DNA of 64,000 bases, from contig JAEDFM010000002.1 in assembly GCA_016292805.1 (NCBI GenBank), positions 1 through 64,000 on the forward strand, given 5' to 3'. Shown in pieces: positions 16,599 to 25,914 of the stretch (position 1 is its first letter; every line of letters starts with the position of its first letter). Under the pieces are notes generated by a model. The model saw nothing but the letters and a program-made list of their open reading frames with translations, made no database searches and had not been told where the DNA came from. The stretch comes from Treponema sp. (lineage in GTDB: Bacteria > Spirochaetota > Spirochaetia > Treponematales > Treponemataceae). Position numbers and translations under genes: made by a program.

Positions 16599-17755
16599 TT
16601 TTTCTTTTCAATTTTATGGGCAGTTTTCTTAGCAGCTTTTTTTGCAGGCTTTTTTTCTGCAGCAGGCTTTACAGCAGATTTTTTAGAAGATTTAAGACTT
16701 ACATTTACACCAAGAGCTTTTAAGCTGGCCTTTACGGCAAATTCCAGTTCTTTACGAACAGGATTCATTGGCAGAACAAAGTTTCTGCACTGCTTCCAGG
16801 TCTTTGCAAATAACTCGTTAGCACTGGTTTTAGTCTGAATTTCCATATTCCAGTCTGTAAGGGTTCCTATAAAATCCTGAATTATAAACTGAAGTTTTTT
16901 ACCAAGGCGAACATCAGAAGCTTCTTTATTTAATTCACCAAGCTGTTTTATGCTTTCAAGATATTTTTTTTCAAAGTTTTTATCTTCGTAAATCAAAGCA
17001 GTTGCAGAAGGCTGAAGATAAATATAAAGGTCTGTTTCCAAAGCTTCTCTAACAATTTCATAAGCAAATGAACTGTTTAAGATTTTTAGCAATTCTTCTG
17101 TTAAACGTGATGGAGAAACCTGAGAAAGTAAATCTGCTGAATTTCTGATTTTTCTGCGAAGCTGGTAACTCATTTTTGCATGAGTTGTAGCACTGTATTT
17201 AATTGCTCTAAGCATTCGTACAGGATCTTCCACAAAAATAGTATCAATAGAAATTACAGGACGAAGAACATGTTTTTTTATATCCTTCATTCCGCCTACA
17301 TAATCAATTACCTGTTCCTGTAATGGATCATAATACAGAGCATTGATTGTAAAATCGCGGCGTAAAACATCCTGCTCAATAGTTCCAAATTCATTACCTA
17401 CAGAACCTTCAGCATTAGAACGGAATGTACTTACTTCAAAAATCTTATTTCCAAAAACTACATGAACAAGACGGAAACGACGACCAATAATTCTTGAATT
17501 ACGGAATACTCTTTTAATTTTTGAAGGAGTAGCATCTGTTACAATGTCAAAATCTTTAGGCTTGTTACCAACAATTAAATCCCTTACAGCTCCCCCTACT
17601 ACATAGGAAGTACAGCCGGCATCTCTAAGTCGGCTGATAATTTGGAGAGCATCAGGATCTATATTTGATAAGGAAATCAAATGTTCATCTTTAGTATAAA
17701 CACAGGCTTTTTTTACCAGATTTCCTTTACTGTCGGAACCATATCTATATAACAC
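16595..17755 (-). CDS. pcnB: Class II poly(A) polymerase/CCA-adding enzyme family
   Basis: A 386-residue nucleotidyltransferase. GGAVRDLIVGNKPKDFDIV is the class II catalytic motif (two metal Asp in DFDIV). GRRFRLVHVVFG resembles the (K/R)(K/R)Fx-L element reported to mark poly(A) polymerases rather than CCA enzymes. RRDFTINALYYD and EDPVRMLRAIKYSA follow. The C-terminal 30 residues are Lys/Ala repeats. The only tRNA gene seen here lacks an encoded CCA, so a CCA activity must exist in the cell; whether this is that enzyme is open. The start is GTG with no ribosome site; a TATTAT box ends 8 nt upstream. Confidence 0.85.
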   Translation of the reverse strand: MLYRYGSDSKGNLVKKACVYTKDEHLISLSNIDPDALQIISRLRDAGCTSYVVGGAVRDLIVGNKPKDFDIVTDATPSKIKRVFRNSRIIGRRFRLVHVVFGNKIFEVSTFRSNAEGSVGNEFGTIEQDVLRRDFTINALYYDPLQEQVIDYVGGMKDIKKHVLRPVISIDTIFVEDPVRMLRAIKYSATTHAKMSYQLRRKIRNSADLLSQVSPSRLTEELLKILNSSFAYEIVREALETDLYIYLQPSATALIYEDKNFEKKYLESIKQLGELNKEASDVRLGKKLQFIIQDFIGTLTDWNMEIQTKTSANELFAKTWKQCRNFVLPMNPVRKELEFAVKASLKALGVNVSLKSSKKSAVKPAAEKKPAKKAAKKTAHKIEKKN

Positions 17756-17763
17756 GATGAAAA

Positions 17764-17793
17764 ATAATACAAGTTTGAGCTTTACTTAGTCAA
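17764..17793 (-). promoter_or_regulatory. Promoter of the pcnB-like gene
   Basis: On the minus strand TTGACT (17788-17793), 18-nt spacer and TATTAT (17764-17769), then 8 nt to the GTG start. It overlaps the 3' end of the upstream hydrolase gene. The transcript would begin at or next to the start codon. Confidence 0.65.
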
Positions 17794-18729
17794 GTTACCA
17801 AGGAAATTTAAAATATCAGCTTCAACAGTTTCTTTATCATCTTCATTAAGAATTTCGTGTCTGTCACCTGTATATTCTTTTATCGAAAGCTTATTCATTC
17901 CCTTTTGTTCATATTTGCTGTATAAAATCTTTATTGATTTTCCATAATTTCCAACAGGATCTTCTGAACCGTAAATAAAGAATACTGGCAAATCATTTCT
18001 AATACCGGCAATGTTCTTATTTTTTCCAATCTGATTAAGGCCATAAAGCAAATCGCAAAAGAAGGAATTTGTTAATGGTATACCACACCACTGGTCCATA
18101 TCATACATTTCTACATTCAGCTTACTAACTGAAATCCAGGCATTTGGACTGAATTTATCTTCAATTCTTTTATCATATGAACCAAAGGCTACTGTTTTTA
18201 GGAATTTAGAACAGTTATTTTTTCCACGGAAAGCTCTTACAATACAGGCTAAAGCATGGCCTGCGTGTGTAACATATTGTGGCATATAGGAAGTACCACA
18301 AAGAATACAACCATCTACCTGATGACTGTATTTTTCTATAAATCTCTGTGTAACAAAAGAACCAAAAGAATGACCCATGGAAATAATTTTTACTCCTGGG
18401 TATTCAGCTTTAGCGGTAATTACAATTTCATACAAATCTTCTACAGCTTTGTTAAATCCGTCTTTTAAGCTTAACTGACCAAATCTTCCTGTTTTTGTAT
18501 TAACAGCGTTTTCGGCAGTAGCACCATGACCACGAACATCATGAGCAATAAGAATATATCCGTTTTCACTTAAAACTGAACCAAAACGATCATAACGCAT
18601 AGAATGTTCTGCTAAACCGTGGTGTAAAACTAAAACACCTTTAACAGAAACTTCTTCATCTGGAAGCCATTTATTTACCTTAATTTTAGCTCCATCTTTC
18701 ATAGTTTGAAAATAGCTTTTAATTTGCAC
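17782..18729 (-). CDS. Alpha/beta hydrolase, monoacylglycerol-lipase-like
   Basis: A 315-residue serine hydrolase of the S33/lysophospholipase type. HHGLAEHSMRYD gives the oxyanion HHG. The nucleophile is in MGHSFGSFV (about residue 115), the acid in YGSEDPVG and the His in GDRHEIL, completing the triad. There is no signal peptide, so action is cytoplasmic, probably on acylglycerols or lysophospholipids. A GTG at 18729 (MQIKSYFQ) is chosen because GGAG lies 6 nt upstream; an upstream TTG would overlap that site. Divergent from rumA; the rumA -35 box overlaps this start codon. Confidence 0.82.
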   Translation of the reverse strand: MQIKSYFQTMKDGAKIKVNKWLPDEEVSVKGVLVLHHGLAEHSMRYDRFGSVLSENGYILIAHDVRGHGATAENAVNTKTGRFGQLSLKDGFNKAVEDLYEIVITAKAEYPGVKIISMGHSFGSFVTQRFIEKYSHQVDGCILCGTSYMPQYVTHAGHALACIVRAFRGKNNCSKFLKTVAFGSYDKRIEDKFSPNAWISVSKLNVEMYDMDQWCGIPLTNSFFCDLLYGLNQIGKNKNIAGIRNDLPVFFIYGSEDPVGNYGKSIKILYSKYEQKGMNKLSIKEYTGDRHEILNEDDKETVEADILNFLGNLTK

Positions 18730-18753
18730 AACACACTCCAAAAATGATAAAAT
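18724..18753 (+). promoter_or_regulatory. Promoter of the TrmA/RlmD-family gene
   Basis: TTGCAC (18724-18729), 18-nt spacer, TAAAAT (18748-18753), then TGAATT and ATG at 18760. No ribosome site; leaderless layout. Transcription from it and from the divergent hydrolase gene would interfere. Confidence 0.6.
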
Positions 18754-18759
18754 TGAATT

Positions 18760-19977
18760 ATGACTATTCTAACAGAAAAAACCGTTTTTGGGGGAGATTC
18801 CATTGGTAAAATTGATGGAAAAACAGTTTTTGTTCCCTTTACCATGCCAGGGGAAACACTGGAAATTGAAATTATAGAATCAAAAAAAGACTATGACAAT
18901 GCAGTTATATCTAAAATAGTTACTTCTTCCCAGCATCGTGTAGAACCACAGTGTCCTTATTATAAAAAATGTGGTGGCTGTAATATGATGCACATAGATT
19001 ATGAATATCAACAGCAGCTTAGAGCAACTATGCTGGAAGATATTTTTGAACAGAACGGTATAGATATTCGTGGAAAAACCCAGATCGTTGCAGGTCCACA
19101 GTTTAACTACAGAGCCCGCTTTCAGATTAATAATGGTGGCTTAAGCGAAAAAGGCTCAAACCTTATTATTCCAGTAGAAAATTGTCTTTGTGCAGAAAAC
19201 TGTATTAATGAATACTTCCATTCAACTCCATTTGAAAAACGACCTCAAGGACGAATTCATATTTTTGGCAGCCATAAAGTAACTGCAAGCGGACAGAATA
19301 ATGCAAAAACAGTTATTACAAAGAATGAAACTGTAAAAAAAACTATACAGGTCAAAGGTAAAACAAAGAAAAACCTGAAATTAAAAGAAAATCATTACTT
19401 TGCAGGAACAGTTGCTTCACCAGAAAACAATGTAACAGTTACATTAGGTGGTAAAAACATTACTTTCGATGTACGAGGCTTTTTCCAGTCAAATCTTTTT
19501 GTATTTGAAAAAGTAACAAAATTGATTTGTGATTGTCTTACTTCTGGAAACAATGTTCTTGATATGTATGCAGGCTGTGGTTCAATTTCTACATTCCTGG
19601 CAGATAAATTCAAAAATGTTGTACTTGTAGAACATAACCGTGATGCTCTTGTTTTTGCCGAACAGAATATGGCAGGAACAGGACATGTAAGTTATGGATT
19701 AAGTGGAGCAAACTGGGTAAAAACTTGTTCACAGTTTTGTGGCAAATTTGATGCCTGCGTAGTTGATCCTCCACGGTCTGGTATGGAAAAAGAAGTCCGG
19801 GATTATTTATGTAAATCTGGAATTCCTGAAATTTGTGCCCTTTCCTGCGATCCTGCCACACAGGCAAGAGATTGTGGGGCTTTAATTAAAGCGGGCTACA
19901 AAATTAAGGCAGCATATTTACTGGACTTCTACCCTAACACAAGCCATATAGAAAGCTTAATTGTTTTTGGCTTGTAA
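18760..19977 (+). CDS. TrmA/RlmD-family RNA (uracil-5-)-methyltransferase
   Basis: A 405-residue SAM-dependent methyltransferase making 5-methyluridine in RNA. It has an N-terminal TRAM domain, a cysteine cluster CPYYKKCGGC (about residues 66-75) that in RlmD binds [4Fe-4S], a SAM region LDMYAGCGSISTFLA, DPPRSGM, and the catalytic LSCDPATQARD with the nucleophilic Cys. The residue order matches RlmD-like enzymes acting on 23S rRNA. A Lys/Thr-rich insertion (about residues 175-210) is unusual. tRNA substrates cannot be excluded. Confidence 0.9.
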   Translation: MTILTEKTVFGGDSIGKIDGKTVFVPFTMPGETLEIEIIESKKDYDNAVISKIVTSSQHRVEPQCPYYKKCGGCNMMHIDYEYQQQLRATMLEDIFEQNGIDIRGKTQIVAGPQFNYRARFQINNGGLSEKGSNLIIPVENCLCAENCINEYFHSTPFEKRPQGRIHIFGSHKVTASGQNNAKTVITKNETVKKTIQVKGKTKKNLKLKENHYFAGTVASPENNVTVTLGGKNITFDVRGFFQSNLFVFEKVTKLICDCLTSGNNVLDMYAGCGSISTFLADKFKNVVLVEHNRDALVFAEQNMAGTGHVSYGLSGANWVKTCSQFCGKFDACVVDPPRSGMEKEVRDYLCKSGIPEICALSCDPATQARDCGALIKAGYKIKAAYLLDFYPNTSHIESLIVFGL

Positions 19978-20003
19978 AACTATTTTTGTAACTGGATATT
20001 TAA

Positions 20004-21782
20004 ATGAAGTCAATAAAAAAAATTGAAGCTATAATTTTTATACTATCACAGATTATTTCTTTATTTGCTGAAGAAGTTCTAAATAATTTAAATACAAACT
20101 GGTCCATTGTTGTTCCTGGAAAAGTTGTAACAGAACCGGCAATTACAAATTATGGTTTTTCTATAATTACAGACTCAAAACTTCTTTCAACTTATTCCAA
20201 CAGCGGTATTTTATTATGGGAAAAAGCTGTAAACCGCTATAGAGATGCTTCAATCTACACAATCGATAATGATTTTATTTTACTTGTAACAGATAAAAAC
20301 TCAAAGCTTACACTTTTAAATCCAAGTGGCGTGGAACTGTGGTCAAAAGAAATTGACTCTCCCGTTCTTTCTAAACCTCTTTGCGGCTGGGATGGAAGAA
20401 TCTTTTTAAGCACAAAGGACTTTATTGAATGTATTGGTATTTCTGGTTTATTAAAATGGCATTTAGATATTACAGATTTATCAACAATTCCATTTCAGAC
20501 TTTACCAGACGGTTCATTTGTAGTTTTTTTTGAAACTCTTGAAAACGGTAAAACTAAAGGCTTAAGAATATCTCCTTTTGGTGAAGTTCTGGAAGAAATC
20601 ACTTTTGCGGGGCAAGTTGTAAGTGCCCAGACTCATAATCAGGGAATTGCATTAACATTTACTGATTGTACAGCAGGTCTGTTTACACTAGAAGAAAATC
20701 AGTCCAAAAATAAATGGGTACTGCAGAATAATGGTTCAAAAGGCTCTGGAACTTTACTTCCATCAAAATCAAAATTTCTTCTTTGTGATGATAATCTTGA
20801 TTCGGAATTTATTTATCTTCAGGCTTTTTCCAATTCGCTTAATCTTTATAAAATTAATCCAGAGGATGGCCAGGTAATCCGTTCCTTTTCAATCAATAAC
20901 ATCGATTCTATAAATCTGGAAAAAACAATATATAATAAAGCCGGTATCTTTATTTGCGATAATTCCCGAGGCTATTTTTTCAACGATTCAGGACTTGAAC
21001 TGTGGAGTGCCCAATTACCACAAAACAAAGGTAAAAATGAATGGAATTACACAATCTATACTTATGACAATCACCTGATTATCTGCAACACAAACTGGAC
21101 CTTAAACAGTTATCGCGTATCTCAGGCCACAAAAAATATTTCAGATTTACCAAAACCTAAAAACTATAAAAACTGGTATACAATCAACACAGCGGATTTT
21201 GATTATATTTTTCAAAATTCTATTGATGCAGATGTGGTTTCGGAAAAACGAGTTTCCATAATAAACAAAGGCAATTACGGAAAAGATGAAATCAATTATA
21301 TTTCAGAATTATTATCTGCCTGCGAGGTTTACAAGAACAATCTTAGTGCCGGAACAAAAACTAACCGCCAGGGACCTTCCATTTTTGATTTGGACTCAAT
21401 TGGTACAGAACGACTTGTTACCCAGCTTACAATGTATTCCACAGATACCTTCTGCAGTTACGAAGCATATTATCTTCAGGCAATTACAAATAAAACAATC
21501 CTAAATACATTATTACAAGGAATTTCAAATTTTGGTTATGATCCAACCGGAACAGTCTTAAATGCACTGGAAGTTCTGGCAAAAAAAACAAGCTACAAAG
21601 AAGAACTCATAATTTCCAGAATCTGTGATGCAACTTATTCAGTTTGTAAATTTATGGGAAGACCAGCTTTTAATTCAAAAGGAAAAGTTATACTCCAAAA
21701 CTTTTTATTTCCAAGCTACAGCGCAAATACAAGAACCTACGCCCGGGAAACAATGAAAAAAATCTCTGCCCTAGATTTATAG
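20004..21782 (+). CDS. Exported beta-propeller protein with PQQ-like repeats
   Basis: A 592-residue secreted protein. A signal peptide (IEAIIFILSQIISLFAEE) is followed by repeated blades ending in Trp signatures: GILLWEKAV, GVELWSKEI, GLLKWHLDI and GLELWSAQL, the pattern of PQQ-like/BamB-type propellers, to about residue 370. The C-terminal 200 residues are helical and HEAT-like (residues about 440-590). It may serve as a periplasmic scaffold, but there is no bam or dehydrogenase context here. It follows rumA by 26 bp with no visible ribosome site. Confidence 0.7.
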   Translation: MKSIKKIEAIIFILSQIISLFAEEVLNNLNTNWSIVVPGKVVTEPAITNYGFSIITDSKLLSTYSNSGILLWEKAVNRYRDASIYTIDNDFILLVTDKNSKLTLLNPSGVELWSKEIDSPVLSKPLCGWDGRIFLSTKDFIECIGISGLLKWHLDITDLSTIPFQTLPDGSFVVFFETLENGKTKGLRISPFGEVLEEITFAGQVVSAQTHNQGIALTFTDCTAGLFTLEENQSKNKWVLQNNGSKGSGTLLPSKSKFLLCDDNLDSEFIYLQAFSNSLNLYKINPEDGQVIRSFSINNIDSINLEKTIYNKAGIFICDNSRGYFFNDSGLELWSAQLPQNKGKNEWNYTIYTYDNHLIICNTNWTLNSYRVSQATKNISDLPKPKNYKNWYTINTADFDYIFQNSIDADVVSEKRVSIINKGNYGKDEINYISELLSACEVYKNNLSAGTKTNRQGPSIFDLDSIGTERLVTQLTMYSTDTFCSYEAYYLQAITNKTILNTLLQGISNFGYDPTGTVLNALEVLAKKTSYKEELIISRICDATYSVCKFMGRPAFNSKGKVILQNFLFPSYSANTRTYARETMKKISALDL

Positions 21783-21842
21783 TTATACTTTTAACATAAA
21801 TTGTGATAAAATAAATATACAATTTTTTTATAAGGTGGATTT

Positions 21843-23450
21843 ATGAAAAAGAGTATTTTGTTTGCAGCCCTTTCAATGTTTATTGCAACTGCATTTTTTG
21901 GTCTTGAAGTAGATGAAGCAGAAATCAGAAGTACTTCAACTACAATCGAATTTATTAACTATACAGGTCCTCATAAAGTAATTGATTCTATTGAAGCAAT
22001 TAATGCAATTGGTTCTGGTATGGGTTCTGTTATTTCAAAAAGCATTACATCAACAACATCAACAGGAAACTCATCAAAATACTATGTAGTTCATGCAGTA
22101 GATGACACAAACGGTAAACTTGATGCAGATATCATTTTTATTGGTAAAGAAGCGACTGTTGACCATGTAAACAATCTTCGCAGAATTATTAGTGCTTATT
22201 TAAGTTCTGCTTACGGTTATTCTTCTAAAGATGCTGACACTTTGGCAGTATTCGTAACAGTTTACAACGCTGTATATCGGGGAAATAAGGGATACTTCCA
22301 GTCAAAATATAAAGACATTGTACTTAAAAATCTTTCTTCAAATTGTGGTCTTTCTACTAACTATAAAGACTGGCCTGGAAATTCAGAAATCCTTATTCCT
22401 CTTTTTGATGTAAAAAATGGAGGTCTTTCAACTGTAGATACATCTGTAATCAGCGATTCTAAGGTTGTTGATTCTATGCAGGATGATGATGATAAAAACA
22501 TCGACAGCCGCAAAGATATGGTTGACCTTAAAGAACGAGAAGCTGAAGATGCTTCTGACAAAGCAAAAGAGGCTCAAAAAAAGGCTACTACTGAACAGAA
22601 CAAATTAGACGAAGAAAAAGCTAAAACAGAAACTGCAAAAAAAGAAGCTGAAACAGCAAAAAAAGAAGCAGAAGTAAAAAAAGAAATAGCTGAAAAAAAT
22701 CCTACAGATAAAACTGCTCAGAAAGAAGCTGCAGAAGCAGAAAAAAAGGCTGAAGAAAAACAGCAGGCTGTAGAAAAGCAGCAGGAAAAAGAAGCTGAAC
22801 AGGCTGAAAAAACACAGGCTGCTAAAGATGAAGCTGCAGAAAAACAGGCTATTGCCGATAAAAAGCAGACAGAAGCTCAGACTGAACGGAAGGAAATTGC
22901 AAAAGATCAGCAGGATATTCAGAAAAAAGAAGCTGCAGAAGCTAAAATGCCATCAGATTATGGTATTATCATTTCAAATGAATCAGCACTTCTTTCTCGC
23001 TTAGTTAAATTCAACAAAATAACAGGTGAAGTAATTAAAAACTCTCCTGTAACAGTAATCCGAAGCCGTACAATCTATAAAGGTTCAACTAACTTTATTG
23101 CTATTGCCGGTGAAGATGGTAAAAACTCTACAATCAAACTGGTTACTATTGATCCAGAAACAATGGAAATTAATGGCGAAAGTGAATCAAAAATTGCATC
23201 AGATTCTGTTCTTGTAAAAAATGGCAGTGATTATTATTGTGTAATTGATAATAACGGAAAATATTATGTAGGAAAATTTGATGAAAACCTTTCATTAAAA
23301 TTAAGTTCCCCAGTTACAGTTATGAACTCTACTCCAATTACTGTAACAGATTCAGGCCTTGTAGTAACAGGTTCTGACGGAAAGCTTAAACTTTTGAATC
23401 TCAAAGATCTTACAGCTGTTACAAATCCAACTAATAAAGATGCTAAGTAA
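21843..23450 (+). CDS. P83/100-family periplasmic protein
   Basis: A 535-residue exported protein matching the spirochaetal P83/100 antigen family. It has a signal peptide (FAALSMFIATAFFGLE), an N-terminal globular domain to about residue 205, a Lys/Glu/Ala-rich coiled coil (about 205-370) and a C-terminal beta-rich domain reminiscent of propeller blades (LVKFNKITGEVI, LVTIDPETMEI). The function of this antigen family is unknown. A strong AAGGTGG ribosome site precedes the ATG, and a bidirectional terminator follows. Confidence 0.82.
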   Translation: MKKSILFAALSMFIATAFFGLEVDEAEIRSTSTTIEFINYTGPHKVIDSIEAINAIGSGMGSVISKSITSTTSTGNSSKYYVVHAVDDTNGKLDADIIFIGKEATVDHVNNLRRIISAYLSSAYGYSSKDADTLAVFVTVYNAVYRGNKGYFQSKYKDIVLKNLSSNCGLSTNYKDWPGNSEILIPLFDVKNGGLSTVDTSVISDSKVVDSMQDDDDKNIDSRKDMVDLKEREAEDASDKAKEAQKKATTEQNKLDEEKAKTETAKKEAETAKKEAEVKKEIAEKNPTDKTAQKEAAEAEKKAEEKQQAVEKQQEKEAEQAEKTQAAKDEAAEKQAIADKKQTEAQTERKEIAKDQQDIQKKEAAEAKMPSDYGIIISNESALLSRLVKFNKITGEVIKNSPVTVIRSRTIYKGSTNFIAIAGEDGKNSTIKLVTIDPETMEINGESESKIASDSVLVKNGSDYYCVIDNNGKYYVGKFDENLSLKLSSPVTVMNSTPITVTDSGLVVTGSDGKLKLLNLKDLTAVTNPTNKDAK

Positions 23451-23470
23451 ACAGAAATAACTTGCAAATT

Positions 23471-23514
23471 AAAAAAGCTGTTCAAAAGTCAAGTTTCTTT
23501 TGAACAGCTTTTTT
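23471..23514. terminator. Strong bidirectional terminator between the P83/100 gene and dnaB
   Basis: 18-bp stem: the left arm is at 23471-23488 and the right at 23497-23514, with an 8-nt loop, A and T tracts on opposite sides, between convergent genes. Confidence 0.9.
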
Positions 23515-23546
23515 TTGCTTGTTATAGAATTATCAGTTTTTAATTT

Positions 23547-24863
23547 TTACTCATCAGCTTTGTTTTCAAATTTTGAATAAGCTGGCACAAACATGATTGG
23601 AATATCACCAGTAGCACCGTTTCGTTGTTTTGCCAGAATAAGTTTTGCTTCCTGAATTGGAGTTTCATCCTTAAGACGGTCACGATGCAGGAACATTACA
23701 ACATCGGCATCCTGTTCAATAGAACCAGAACCTCGTAACTGGGCCAGGTTTGGTTCATTACCTTCAGCATCTCGGGAAACCTGACACAAAGCAACAATTG
23801 GAATTTCCAGCTCCCGGGCTAAAGCTTTTAGAGATTTAGATACAAGGCTCATCTGTTCAAATACAGGAGCTGTTGGGTCTTCTGTAGAAATCAAACCAAT
23901 ATAATCAATAAAAATAATTTCAACCTTCTGGTTTACAACCATTCGTCTGGCCATGGCACGCAAATCAAGCAGACGCATATTTGGAGTATCTACAGTATAT
24001 AATGGAGCTTCAAACCAGCGGCCAGCAGCGTCCTGAATCTTTTTTACATCGTCAAGACGGATAGTACCAGCACGAATCTTCTGCATTGAAACACGGGCTT
24101 CCTGAGAAAGAATACGCATACCAATAGATTCGTAAGGCATTTCCAGAGAGAAAAATCCACATGGAATATGACGATCAACAGCAATGTGCTGCATCATAGA
24201 AAGAGCAAGAGCTGTTTTACCAATAGAAGGACGAGCACCAATAATAATCAATTCTGATTTCTGAAAACCAGATGTCATAGTATCCAGTCTTGCAAAGCCT
24301 GTTGGAACTCCAGTAAAAGTGTTTTTACTGTTATATCGTGCCTCAATAAGCTCAATTTCCTTAATCATAATATCTTTTGCAGCATGAACTACTGTTGTTT
24401 CATTTCGTTCTGCTAATGCAAAGATTTTCTGTTCTGCTCCATCAAGTAAAGCATCTGCGTCTTTTCCTAATTCATAGGCAGATGATTTTAATTCTGATGA
24501 AATTTTAATTAATTCACGGCGAGTTGAACGGTCCATTACAAGTTGTGCATAATATGTAATGTTAGCGGCAGAAGGGTTCATATCGGTTAATGAAGCAATA
24601 TATGCTGCTCCCCCAGCCTGTTCCAGCTTGTTTTCTACAGTAAGTTCATTAATTACAGCAAGATAATCGCCGCGAACATTTTTCGAATAAAGTTTTTGTA
24701 ATGTTTCGTATATAAGCTGGTTTTGAAGAGAATAAAATCTGTCTGGACGCAAAATTGAAACAACATCTGCCATAGCTTCCCAATGAAGCAAAATTGCACC
24801 AAGAACTGCCTGTTCTGCATCTATATTATGTGGTGGTACTTTTTCGTTTAACTGTTGTTCCAT
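23547..24863 (-). CDS. dnaB: Replicative DNA helicase DnaB
   Basis: A 438-residue replicative helicase unwinding DNA at the fork as a hexamer. An N-terminal domain (NIDAEQAVLGAILL) is followed by the RecA-like motor with Walker A GARPSIGKTALAL (about residue 205), Walker B IIFIDYIGLIS, and QLRGSGSIEQDADVVMFLHR. The ATG at 24863 is preferred (GGAG 6 nt upstream); upstream in-frame starts fall in the promoter. It follows the ribosomal protein cluster behind a terminator and has its own promoter. Confidence 0.96.
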   Translation of the reverse strand: MEQQLNEKVPPHNIDAEQAVLGAILLHWEAMADVVSILRPDRFYSLQNQLIYETLQKLYSKNVRGDYLAVINELTVENKLEQAGGAAYIASLTDMNPSAANITYYAQLVMDRSTRRELIKISSELKSSAYELGKDADALLDGAEQKIFALAERNETTVVHAAKDIMIKEIELIEARYNSKNTFTGVPTGFARLDTMTSGFQKSELIIIGARPSIGKTALALSMMQHIAVDRHIPCGFFSLEMPYESIGMRILSQEARVSMQKIRAGTIRLDDVKKIQDAAGRWFEAPLYTVDTPNMRLLDLRAMARRMVVNQKVEIIFIDYIGLISTEDPTAPVFEQMSLVSKSLKALARELEIPIVALCQVSRDAEGNEPNLAQLRGSGSIEQDADVVMFLHRDRLKDETPIQEAKLILAKQRNGATGDIPIMFVPAYSKFENKADE

Positions 24864-24876
24864 TTTATTCTCCATT

Positions 24877-24905
24877 TTTATATCTATTTTATCATTAAGT
24901 GACAA
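24877..24905 (-). promoter_or_regulatory. Promoter of dnaB
   Basis: On the minus strand TTGTCA (24900-24905), 17-nt spacer and TATAAA (24877-24882). The -35 box begins directly at the end of the T tract of the rplI terminator. Confidence 0.65.
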
Positions 24906-24941
24906 AAAAAGACAGTTTACACAAATGTATAAACTGTCTTT
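24901..24941 (-). terminator. Intrinsic terminator after rplI
   Basis: 12-bp perfect stem, arms at 24908-24919 and 24930-24941 with a 10-nt loop. On the minus strand it ends in a run of seven T. Confidence 0.88.
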
Positions 24942-24972
24942 ATTACAGACTAAATAATGTATTTATAATAAA

Positions 24973-25488
24973 TTATTCAGCTTTTTCTTCAGCAGCTGCT
25001 TCAGCTTTTGGAGCTTCAGCTTCTACAGGTTTTCCATCAGCTGACTGTGCTTTTACAGCAATGTGGATTTCTGCAGTCTGTGCTTCATAAAGTTTAACTG
25101 TAGCTTTATAGTTTCCAACAGCTTTGATTGAACTTCCTGGAATATCAATCTTTTTGCGTTCAATTTCAAAACCAAGTTTAGCAAGTGCATCTGCAACAAC
25201 GTTTGCTGTAACAGCACCGAAAAGTTTTCCGTTTGCTGCTGCTGGCATTACGAGTTCAATAGCTGCAGCTTCAAGTTTTTCTTTAAGGCTAGCAGAATCT
25301 TTTCTTTTCTGTTCCTTGCGAGCTTCGATTTCAGCTTTGCGTGCTTCGAAGATCATTACTGTAGCTTCATTGTAAGGTACAGCCAGGTTTCTAGGAAGAA
25401 GGAAGTTACGAGCATAACCTGTTGCTACGTTTTTTACATCACCTTCTTCACCAAGTGATTTAACATCTACGTTAAGAATTACTTTCAT
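24973..25488 (-). CDS. rplI: 50S ribosomal protein L9
   Basis: A 171-residue L9. The N-terminal domain reads MKVILNVDVKSLGEEGDVKNVATGYARNFLLP, given here only to mark the typical start; GYARNFLLPRNLA is the signature. A long helix (IEARKEQKRKDSASLKEKL) leads to the C-terminal domain. It is about 20 residues longer than usual because of an Ala/Glu tail (AEAPKAEAAAEEKAE). It is the last gene before the terminator in rpsF-ssb-rpsR-rplI. Confidence 0.96.
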   Translation of the reverse strand: MKVILNVDVKSLGEEGDVKNVATGYARNFLLPRNLAVPYNEATVMIFEARKAEIEARKEQKRKDSASLKEKLEAAAIELVMPAAANGKLFGAVTANVVADALAKLGFEIERKKIDIPGSSIKAVGNYKATVKLYEAQTAEIHIAVKAQSADGKPVEAEAPKAEAAAEEKAE

Positions 25489-25555
25489 TTCAAGCTCCTG
25501 TTTATTTTTCAGTTCAGCCTCGGAGTATGAGGTGAACTGTAGATTAAAAAATCAA

Positions 25556-25885
25556 TTAGTCAGCTACGTATGGTAACAAGCTGATTGCGCGTGCGCGTTT
25601 AATTGCTTTAGCAACTTCACGCTGATGTTTTGCACAAGTACCTGTAATGCGGCGTGGAAGAATCTTACCACGTTCTGTCATATAGCGACGGAGTGCATCT
25701 GCATCTTTGTAATCAATTTTTGCTTTGTTTGCACAGAAACGGCAAACCTTTTTACGGAAATAAGTCTTAGACTTACCACGTCCTTCTCTTTCATCTTCGC
25801 GGCCATCAGATACTGTAGCAACCTGATCCATTGCAGCAGCCTGATCCTGTTTTTCTTCCATTTCCTGTGTATTTTCTTCAGACAT
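25556..25885 (-). CDS. rpsR: 30S ribosomal protein S18
   Basis: A 109-residue S18. The core from about residue 44 ([40 protein letters not shown]) is standard. An N-terminal extension of about 40 residues, acidic and Gln/Glu-rich and then Arg/Lys-rich, is longer than in most bacteria. CRFC plus the later TGTC retain cysteines of the zinc-binding S18 form. It pairs with S6 in the platform of the small subunit and may bind the operon leader. Confidence 0.96.
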   Translation of the reverse strand: MSEENTQEMEEKQDQAAAMDQVATVSDGREDEREGRGKSKTYFRKKVCRFCANKAKIDYKDADALRRYMTERGKILPRRITGTCAKHQREVAKAIKRARAISLLPYVAD

Positions 25886-25914
25886 AATATATCTCCTATA
25901 TATCTTCTTTTAGA

